A stretch of DNA of 64,000 bases from Cristatella mucedo (taxonomy: Eukaryota > Bryozoa > Phylactolaemata > Cristatellidae): assembly GCA_009760855.2 (NCBI GenBank), contig WPIO01000101.1, positions 117,501 to 181,500 of the forward strand, in the 5' to 3' direction. Both the position numbers and the translations under genes were made by a program. Shown piece by piece: positions 56,509 through 64,000 of this stretch; position 1 is the stretch's first letter; every line of letters starts with the position of its first letter. The notes under the pieces were generated by a model. That model did not search any database, was not told the DNA's origin, and saw only the letters and a program-made list of their open reading frames with translations.

Positions 56509-56642
56509 TCACTTTTTCTGCTTTTGACCTTGACACGAGCGAGGCGCTCGCCGAGCTTTGACGGCAGCTTTGAAGCTCCCGCGGCGGCGCTTCTTCTTTG
56601 ACGTCGGTCTCTTCCTGTCGTAGAGCTTGTCGCATGCGACAT
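56509..56642 (-). CDS. Candidate last exon of an unidentified basic protein
   Basis: On minus, an acceptor CTCAACGCAG at 56645-56643 precedes an open frame (entered after one base of a codon) reading VACDKLYDRKRPTSKKKRRR, then GSFKAAVKARRAPRSCQGQK and QKK, stop TGA at 56511-56509. AATAAA hexamers follow within about 10-25 bases (56490-56506), the right position for polyadenylation. The lysine/arginine tail would serve as a nuclear or nucleolar signal. A second frame ending SRKSEHK is also open, so the frame is not certain. No upstream exon was identified. Confidence 0.35.
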
Positions 56643-56649
56643 CTGCGTT

Positions 56650-57414
56650 GAGTTACGGCAGTGCGGCACCGAGCGGCGTCTGTTTTTTGCTAGTCGTTTA
56701 CGATTTTTTTTCTGCGACAGCTGCGCTTGCATTCTGGTCCATCTGCCCCTCTTCGTTCCCAATTCATTTCTGTGACAAATTACCGGTCCACAATAGCGGG
56801 CGGAAACCACAGGTTCACACGGAAACCAGCCTATATCAGTGAAGAATCTCGAGAACTCTAGTAGCCGTGCTTTGAAAGGCGGACCCAAGTGTTAGCTGAC
56901 CTGGCTGATGAGCCCGCCCCAGTAGCTGCCAAGCTCAGAGCTCTTCGTTAATGGCGCAAAATCTGTGTAGGAGGAAAAAAGAAAAAGTATTTAGATATTT
57001 CAAAATTATTATGAGACGGTTTTCTTACAGAATGAACATAAATCTAATTTATTCATCAGTCGAGTTCCACATAAGCAGTGCAAGGTCGCAGCTAATATGG
57101 CGTCATTTGTACGTACAGAAAGCCCGCTTCCTGTTATGGGCAATGCGCTCGCAGCAAGATGTTCAACGAGGTAGCAAGTGCTTATTTACATTTTCATGAA
57201 ATAGACATGCTCCCATGAAATAAATCTTTTTGGCTTACATTTTCTCACAATACCGTGAGCGTTGAACGCTAACTACCAAAATTGAAACCCTGTACTCCAA
57301 GCCCTGAACCCAAAAAATACCATTACAATTGTTGTGACCTGGTTACGGGTATCTACCCAGCTGTAGCACACTATCCCGCCCTTAACGGGGTGTTTCTGGG
57401 AAGCAGGGGGTGGG
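56650..57414. other. No gene recognised
   Basis: No domain or repeat is seen. Upstream exons of the 56.5-kb candidate would be expected here or further right on minus. Confidence 0.3.
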
Positions 57415-57700
57415 CTATGTAATTTATCTCCGTCTGTAACACCACAAAGTCATAAAGACCACGTGGGTGTTACGCAGGAGAGTTTTGTATAGCGCACTCA
57501 CAGCCTAAGCGGCTTTCGGTACGCATTCTGTAGCCAACAGACTTCTTCTCACGGAACAAAGAAGGAAGCATAGCAGAAGTCAGGAGAGCGGCTGAGGTAG
57601 TGAGTAGCATGGAAGTAGCAGCTCAGGACCGCTGAAAAGGATGAGCCATAGTCGGCAGTAGGAGAGCGGTGTTCGGGCTAGTCTGTTTATAAAAAGCATG
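57415..57700 (-). mobile_element. LINE 3' end
   Basis: 'TAACACCACAAAGTCATAAA', 'GACCACGTGGGTGTTACGCA', 'CGGTACGCATTCTGTAGCCA' and 'CTGAAAAGGATGAGCCATAG' repeat the sequence of 5.5-5.75 kb in the same orientation. Confidence 0.8.
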
Positions 57701-58116
57701 GGCTGCGCTGTTCCTGGAAGTAAGGGTAGAGCGAGCCATCCAAGGAGATCGTGGCCGTGGCGAAATGTGGGCGCACGTGGCTGAGCGGTCGCCTGCGCGG
57801 TGCGCTGTAAGCGGCGTCGTGGAATCGTACGCGTTTTTCGTAGCCCGCTTTGCGGCATTTGTCTCATGTCCTCGGAATCGTGATGCAACCTGATTTAGCG
57901 CACGTTTCTAGCCACAGGTCTTAGTCACCGGTGGCGGTCGGTAGGTCCCATCGTGTTTGCTTAATTAATCGAGCCAGCGGCTCGATGTTCACGCTTTTGC
58001 TATTTTACGACTTTTAATGTCTGCTTGCGCGCAAGCCGCTAAATAACCGCCTCGGAGTGGCTCGAGTGGCTGCCCTTTGACGTCTGCTTATTGCTCAGCC
58101 CCCATTATGTGCATTT
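57701..58116. other. No gene recognised
   Basis: A short ATG frame MGCAVPG with donor A|GTAAGG near 57710 resembles a THAP-domain start but cannot be followed. Confidence 0.3.
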
Positions 58117-58446
58117 ATGGCCGCGTCCCCTGAAGCGAACAATTCATACGAGGGCCGAGGCAAAGTTGCTGCGGCAGTTGGCTACAGGTGCCGGCTCAAA
58201 AGTGGAGGTGCGTTCGACATACGTCTTTATGGCATTCGTGGACTCGGTACAAATTTGGGCCGGTGCGCACCGTTGGGTGCGTTTTTCATTGTGGCGTACT
58301 TCGTCAGGCTCGTATTTGCTGTAGAAATCCCGCCTTGGGACTATATATCGAAGAGGTGGTCAATGGGCACTTGGCCTGAGGTCCATGGCGTGTTGCTCGT
58401 CACAATCGCGGAAAAGTTTTTGGCCTTGACCAAGCTTGCAGTTTAG
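58117..58446 (+). CDS. Hypothetical single-exon ORF
   Basis: ATG at 58117 opens 109 codons, MAASPEANNSYEGRGKVAAA ... with a hydrophobic stretch GAFFIVAYFVRLVFAVEI at about residues 65-82 that could span a membrane. Stop TAG at 58444. No similarity is recognised, no splice sites are needed, and codon use is not distinctive. It ends at the left arm of a 70-bp inverted repeat. It may be chance. Confidence 0.2.
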   Translation: MAASPEANNSYEGRGKVAAAVGYRCRLKSGGAFDIRLYGIRGLGTNLGRCAPLGAFFIVAYFVRLVFAVEIPPWDYISKRWSMGTWPEVHGVLLVTIAEKFLALTKLAV

Positions 58447-58515
58447 GGAACGGAAGTGCAGCGAATCGAGTTAAGCTTGATCAGCTTAACTCACTTCGCT
58501 GCACTCCGCTTCCCC
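58445..58515. repeat. Long imperfect inverted repeat (hairpin)
   Basis: The left arm GGGAACGGAAGTGCAGCGAA, then TCGAGTTAAGCT, is followed by a 5-base loop (TGATC) and a right arm whose complement is GGGAAGCGGAGTGCAGCGAA, then GTGAGTTAAGCT. About 28 of 33 positions pair. No (T)n run follows, and this is not a bacterial terminator context. Confidence 0.85.
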
Positions 58516-58756
58516 AACTAGAAGCTCGGTGCTGTGAGTAATTTTGAATTTTCACGCGTCGTGCTCTGTTTATTGCTTTCTGGACAGATACAGCACCGCG
58601 CAGGAAAGCGCGCAGAAACGCAGGAAGCGAGCACTATTAGTAAGGAGCCTCTTATATCCGGACGTGAGTAGGAAGCTCTTTGTTGAGACGTTACGAGTCT
58701 AAGCTTTTGTGGCGGTTTACGTTTTTGCACAGTTTTGGATGCAAGGAGCAGAGTAT

Positions 58757-59349
<593 letters not shown>

Positions 59350-59705
59350 CATCAATATAAACGTGATGATTTGTGGTTTTAATAGAACTGAATTTAGGAA
59401 AGTTGATATTTTTCTGGCAGCCATTTCTAACGATCGCGGCCTGGTGGCTGATTGACGGCAGTAAGAAGTGAAAAATGTCGGGAGCTCGGCTTGCTTGTAG
59501 GCACACAGTAGCAAGCATTGTCCGGGTTTTAACCAAACAATGGCTTGTTTTTTATGTAGTTAGGAGCCGGGTCACGATCGGCTCTACCGCCGCCGCTCAC
59601 CTCGCTCTCTGATTGGCTCGTCATTCCTATCGAGCGGATCCAAGCATCCGTGGAGTTACCGCCGAGTGCAGATTTGCCCAACGGACATTTTCCGCGTCCT
59701 CAAAC

Positions 59706-59838
59706 ATCATTTATTTTTATAGCACTCTACGAGAACTCAATCTCTATCCCGCCGCCTTGCATATAACGCAGGGCTCGAGCTAACGACCTCGATTACTCAA
59801 GGCGAGCATCTCATCCCCTTGAGCCAAATCGTGGCTCT
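59706..59838 (-). mobile_element. tRNA-derived SINE, family B
   Basis: 'TTTATAGCACTCTACGAGAA' (tail complement), 'GGGCTCGAGCTAACGACCTC' (B-box arm complement), 'CATCCCCTTGAGCCAAATCG' (head complement). Confidence 0.75.
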
Positions 59839-59944
59839 GAGGCAATGCCGACGATATTGGTCTATTTTGCACCAATTGTAGGCGGCCCAAAGCGCTCGCT
59901 GCCGGATTTCGGTAAAAGGGCTCAAAGGCGAAAGAAAGGGTGGC

Positions 59945-60100
59945 CCTGAGGTAAGCCCAGGAGGTAAGGTGTTCGCTCTTTGCGACCGAGTTCGTGAGTT
60001 CGAATCACAGTAGGCGATTCTTGATTGCCAACTGCAAGTGGTGGTGACAGCCTCCAAGGCTCTTCTGCCGCTGTACAAACGAGGCTGGTAAATCAGCTAA
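59945..60100 (+). mobile_element. tRNA-derived SINE, family A
   Basis: 'CAGGAGGTAAGGTGTTCGCT', 'GTGAGTTCGAATCACAGTAG', 'GCCAACTGCAAGTGGTGGTG', 'GAGGCTGGTAAATCAGCTAA'. It ends about 105 bp downstream of the stop codon of the secreted-protein gene (minus) in opposite orientation. Confidence 0.8.
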
Positions 60101-60200
60101 CCCTACGCTCCTCGAGATTGCCAGCAACTTCTAACAATGCGCGTGCTGTCGTTCCACTGGCGGTGAAATTTTCGCAGATTCCAAATAAGATTTTTTCAAG

Positions 60201-60206
60201 TTTATT
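60201..60206 (-). terminator. Poly(A) signal AATAAA overlapping the stop codon
   Basis: On minus the sequence TGC TAA ATAAAC places AATAAA so that its first base is the last base of the stop codon. If used, the 3' UTR would be only about 15-30 bases. No other AATAAA lies in the next 100 bases before the SINE. Confidence 0.5.
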
Positions 60207-61617
60207 TAGCAAAAATTCAGGCGCGGAGAATTCGTCATGTAGTGGTGCATTGTCGTCACCAGGGGCAGTCGCATCAAAAAGTCCGGTGGCGTCTGAATGG
60301 TGGTCTGCAAATCGCACGTCAGAAGGAACGCAGGGTTCGCGCCTTGCGTCACTATGGCAACCGCGCGCCAAATCTCGAAGAGAGGGCGGCACGTCACTTA
60401 CGCCAAAAATAGACCTGCTCGGGTGCTCGTAGCGGTCGCCCGGCACGTTCGGGACGAACGCCCAACCGAAGGCGGTAAGCTTCCCTCCGTTGTAGAGAGG
60501 GAATGCCGGGAAGAACTCGTCGGCCGTCATGTTCACTCGCAGGTTGTACCAGTAGTGCATGCCTGCAGCACGTCAACGGCCGGCGCCAGTTTTGTATAGC
60601 GCAGCAGTTCAAGCGTCTCACCGACACACGGCAAACCCAGGTTTGACCCGTTTAATTTCCGCTTCGATCGGCGGCGGCGGCGGGCGATCGGAGCCTTTTT
60701 GTGCAGCCTTTTTATTCGGAAACGACGGCTCGCGCTCGGAGCGCTTTCTTCGGATCTCGCCGCACGCCCGTCCTTGCGTGAGCCATCGAGACCGTCGCAG
60801 GGCTTCCGGTCAGCCGCTTTGCGGCAGTCACCGAAAGCGTTCGCCGCCGCCGCTGCCTTCACCCCGCCATGCCGGGTGTGGCAGGGACTCGGGCTATCGG
60901 GCTTCGGTGCAGCGCGCTGCCTTGCCGCTCGAGCACACTCGACGTGCAAACTTCTTTTCCGGTTTGCAAAATGAGTTTCCGCTGCACATCGCGCGCGCGA
61001 GCGCGCACATCCGGCCTCTTGCGAATCCGCCAGCAGCAAGCCAGCCAGCGCCTTGTTCGAAAGGCCGCCGCCTGGACCGGCGCTAGTGCGAAGCTCGCGG
61101 TAAGCGGACTCGCTAACGCGATTAGAACGCGAATTTAATTTAAACCCTAGCAGAGGCGATTTTGTTTGACATCTTCTTTGATGCTCAGCCCCAGCCTCGG
61201 TGCACTCCTTCCAGTCAAACGCAGACGGCCGCTTTGCCAGGCGAACGCCGCCGGGCCGTCTGCACCGCGTCTGGATGCGGCAAGCGAACGGTCGGCGGGA
61301 TGGATGACCGCATGCCCGGCGAGCCAGGCGACCGCGGCGGCGCGCCCGCCCCTTCTTCTTTGGCTGGGGCGCCGCTCGCTCATGCGGGCGGTCTGTCTGT
61401 CTGTGCAGTCGTTCGAGTGAAGTGGGACGCGAGTCGGAAAAAAGGCCGCCTTCCACGGCGGCTTGCGAACAATCTACTCTGTCTCTCTTTGTTTCTATCT
61501 CTCTCTGTCTCTCTGTCTCTCTGTCTCTCTCTGTGTCTCTCTGTCTCTCTCTGTCTCTGTCTCTCTCTGTCTCTCTCTGTCTCTCTCTGTCTCTCTCTGT
61601 CTGTCTCTCTGTCTGTC

Positions 61618-61676
<59 letters not shown>

Positions 61677-63738
61677 GTCTCTCTCTCTCTTCCCCCTCTC
61701 TCTCTCTCTCGCTCTCTCTCCGTGTCTCTATTAGCTAGCCCTAAGCTTTGCTATACTAGAGAAGGAATCGTCTCCTCCTGCTATCCCACTCCTAACCCCG
61801 GGTACCCGCTCGCGCAATCACTCCGAACCAATGCTTACCCATCCAGTAGAAGCACACTCCTTTGACCCACTTGGTGCCTGCCAGATCTTTCTCATCATTG
61901 ACGAACACGACTCGATCCGTTGACGCGTTGGGTCCTGTCTGAATTATCACACTCGTACCTGTTCCCTGGTTGTTGAACTCTTTAGTACTTCTTCCGGTGG
62001 AGCAAATAGTGGCTGAAATTGCAATGTGCGTGGCACAACAGTCGCCCAGCGACGCACAGGATGCTGGCGCTGCAGGTGCGCTGGGAGGTGTTTCCAGAAG
62101 TCCGACGCCGATGGGGGTGAGCGACGCCGGCGATCGAGGCCTGGCGAACATGTCTTCTCACGACCGCCGCCGAGCGCTGGCAGCGAGGGCGCTCGGGGCG
62201 GAACTATTTTTCGGTCGCGAGGCGGACGCTGCGCTCCGCTCGCTCTGCTTCATGGAAATCGCTGCTTCTCTTGCGTGCCCGGCCAAGGCCTCGCCCTTCG
62301 CGGTCGGCCATGCACGGAGGCGGAGCGGAATGCGTACGAGTGCGGGGAGCAGTGAGGCGGAGCGCGCGCGTGCGCTCATCCACTTCGGATGGCATCGCAA
62401 TTGCCGGCGGACACTAACACGGTTCCACGAAGTACGCCGTGATGGTCCACGTGTTGGTCTCCTCGATCCACGCTTTGAACAGATTTGGAGCCGGGTAGTT
62501 GTTCGGCAGCGTCTTGGGAATCTGAAACGCCGCGCCAGGTGGTGGTCTGGCGGCTCCTGCTTCGCGCGGCGCCGCTGCCGTCTGCCGGCCGGCGGCGAGC
62601 CCGCCCTGCTGCGGCGCCGCCGCCGGCGCTCGGACTCACGCCGGTTTGCGTTCCCGCGACGTAGCCGTTCTTGTCGAACAGGAGCATGACGGATGTGTCG
62701 CTCCCGAGCTTATAGCGGTCACCAATGAACGGGCTGCCGCTGCCTGCAGCGGCGAAAGCGGGCGATTGGCGCGTTAGCGAGCAACGGCGACGCAGTGGCT
62801 GCCGCTCGACGTTTGAACCACGCGCGCTCGCGCTGGCGCGCGTCGCGACGGTCCGTCTGTCGCGGGACCCACCGCACGTGACGGTGGCGTCGAGCTTCCA
62901 GCCCGCAGTCTCCGCTTCCAGGAGAGTCCGCGGAAGCGCATTGAAGTACATCGAATTGAAAGGATTCAATCCAAAGGTGACTGAAAAACGGGCGCTCTCA
63001 TATCGGTCCTGCCCCGCCCAGCGGACTCATCGCTCAGGACGCATGATGCGAGCTCTTTAAGGGTGGCGGCCTGAAAGCCGGAGCGATCGTTCGCGGCACC
63101 GCTTACCTTTGAGTCCATCCCATGCGGGGCCATCTACAAAACCGAGCAGACGTCGTGCAAACTGCGGCCCTCTGCCGCTAGCTCCGCGAGGCATGTTCAT
63201 CACCCAGAGAAGCAGCCACGCCAAGCGGATGGGCGCACGGGGGGGGGGGGAAGTTCGCTCTAAGGCACGCTCGCGTCGCGGCAGCCCCGACGAGCGAGCG
63301 AGCGGCCGCTCGAATGCGAGACTGCTGCACTGCCTGGCCAATGGCCGCAGCCGCGTCGCCCGCTGACGCGCTCTCGCGCGGGAAAAGCTGCGGCCGGCGC
63401 CCGAATCGGAGGCCTCGCGCCTCCGACCTCCGGCTTGAGACCCGAGACCGGCCGGTCGCCTCGGCCGAAGCGGCGACCCGCGGACGCAGCCGCCGACGCT
63501 CTTTACAACCGCGCTCGCCGCCGAAACGCGGCGACGAGAGCGGGCGCGACGTGCGCTCGGCTGCGCTTCGTCGCATTTTGCCTTTCGCCGGTGGCAGTGG
63601 CGGTCGCGCGATTCTCGCGCGCACGCGGCGCGTCGCGCTCTTACCGCTTTCCGACGGCGACGATTCGGCGGCTGCGAGTAGCGACAGCGCCGCCCACGTG
63701 ACGCCGACGAAGCAGGAAGAAGCCATCGCTGAAAGCAT
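60206..63738 (-). CDS. Conserved secreted protein of unknown function, complete eight-exon gene
   Basis: Eight exons join in phase to about 305 residues: 63738-63645, 63181-63107, 62980-62873, 62743-62640, 62521-62419, 62012-61839, 60562-60402, 60304-60206. Exon 1 encodes a signal peptide ([20 protein letters not shown], then LAAAES). The mature part includes [69 protein letters not shown], a fibre-like [64 protein letters not shown] and a C-terminal [16 protein letters not shown]. Cysteines are few and conserved-looking, including the final residue. I recognise this architecture (the FNxMYFxxxPRT start, the GMHYWY/FFPxFLLYNGGKLxAFGWA core and the ...HxYxxxxxLxxFC end) as an uncharacterised family in molluscs and other invertebrates; I know no function. 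All donors are GTAAG/GTGAG/GTTAG/GTGGG; acceptors are CAG except exon 2. The exon 2 start is uncertain: 63181 (weak GAG acceptor) or 63259 (TTAG) both keep phase. N-glycosylation sites NMT (in RVNMTAD) and NAS (in GPNASTD) fit secretion. Confidence 0.85.
60650..61138. other. GC-rich intronic segment
   Basis: CpG-rich DNA within the intron between exons 6 and 7 of the secreted-protein gene; its long frames on both strands are compositional. It could be an internal promoter, but nothing specific is seen. Confidence 0.4.
61480..61730. repeat. (CT/CTGT)n satellite
   Basis: A CTCTCTGT-type block with a pure CTGT stretch at about 61618-61662. The same base pattern as 37311-37828. Intronic in the secreted-protein gene. 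Confidence 0.95.
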
Positions 63739-63750
63739 GCCGAAGCGGCT

Positions 63751-63751
<1 letters not shown>

Positions 63752-63801
<50 letters not shown>
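63752..63801. repeat. (CGG)n repeat in the 5' UTR of the secreted-protein gene
   Basis: About 16-17 uninterrupted CGG units on plus, so (CCG)n in the minus-strand transcript, between the TATA box and the start codon. CGG/CCG tracts in 5' UTRs are prone to length change. Confidence 0.9.
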
Positions 63802-63852
63802 TAAGGCTCGGAACGTTAAGATCGCACTCGCACTCGCTTTGCGCTGCAGGCA

Positions 63853-63858
63853 TTTATA
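63853..63858 (-). promoter_or_regulatory. TATA box of the secreted-protein gene
   Basis: Minus-strand GGTATAAATG. With the usual spacing, transcription would begin near 63828, giving a 5' UTR of about 90 bases to the ATG at 63738. This supports the exon 1 call. The DNA around it is CpG-rich (62150-63900). Confidence 0.65.
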
Positions 63859-64000
63859 CCCGGCGCGTCGATGACCGGCGACGGCCGGTCTCTCGCTAGC
63901 TTAGTAGCGGCGAGCCCATTCGGTCAATCCGGCCGCTGCGGACGGTTGGCGCGCCGCTAGAGGGGGCTCGCTTCCTAGAAGCGACTGGCGCGCCATCGAA

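Overview
The window looks like nuclear DNA of a bilaterian animal, most likely an invertebrate. Genes are split by GT-AG introns and lie in a sea of tRNA-derived SINEs, decayed LINEs, small DNA transposons and long microsatellites. CpG-rich islands are scattered through it. There is no bacterial gene organisation. The genes and the mobile elements (a SPIN-like hAT element, a pogo-like element) would suit a spiralian such as a mollusc or flatworm, but I cannot fix the phylum.

Four genes are supported by matching exon phases and recognisable protein families. (1) 4.2-9.3 kb, minus strand: a retinol-dehydrogenase-type short-chain dehydrogenase; four exons are seen, with a 4-kb intron full of repeats; its first exon is not found. 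(2) 22.4-24.5 kb, plus strand: a Sororin (CDCA5) homologue, a cohesin protector, recognised from its last exon. (3) 49.2-49.8 kb, minus strand: the core of mitochondrial ribosomal protein MRPS18A (mL66). (4) 60.2-63.7 kb, minus strand: a complete eight-exon gene for a cysteine-containing secreted protein of no known function, with TATA box and poly(A) signal. Weaker single-exon candidates are at 27.45, 29.5, 40.8, 56.5 and 58.1 kb.

Layout: 0-1.4 kb LINE; 2.7-9.3 kb dehydrogenase gene with nested repeats; 10-22 kb mostly gene-free; 22-24.5 kb Sororin; 26-41 kb GC-rich islands (26.2-27.5, 34.0-35.7, 36.5-38.6, 40.3-41.2 kb) separated by LINE, SINE and CT-repeat DNA; 41-49 kb repeats including a pogo-like element; 49-51 kb MRPS18A and a TIR element; 51.6-58.5 kb gene-poor, with an island at 54.2-55.2 kb; 58.75-59.35 kb a large ACGC/AT microsatellite; 60-64 kb the secreted-protein gene and its promoter.

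The genes are unrelated housekeeping or secretory genes; nothing suggests a shared pathway. The repeats do form a system: two tRNA-SINE families occur repeatedly. One of them (here SINE-B) ends with the same 3' tail as an L2-like LINE present in the window, which suggests LINE-driven mobilisation.
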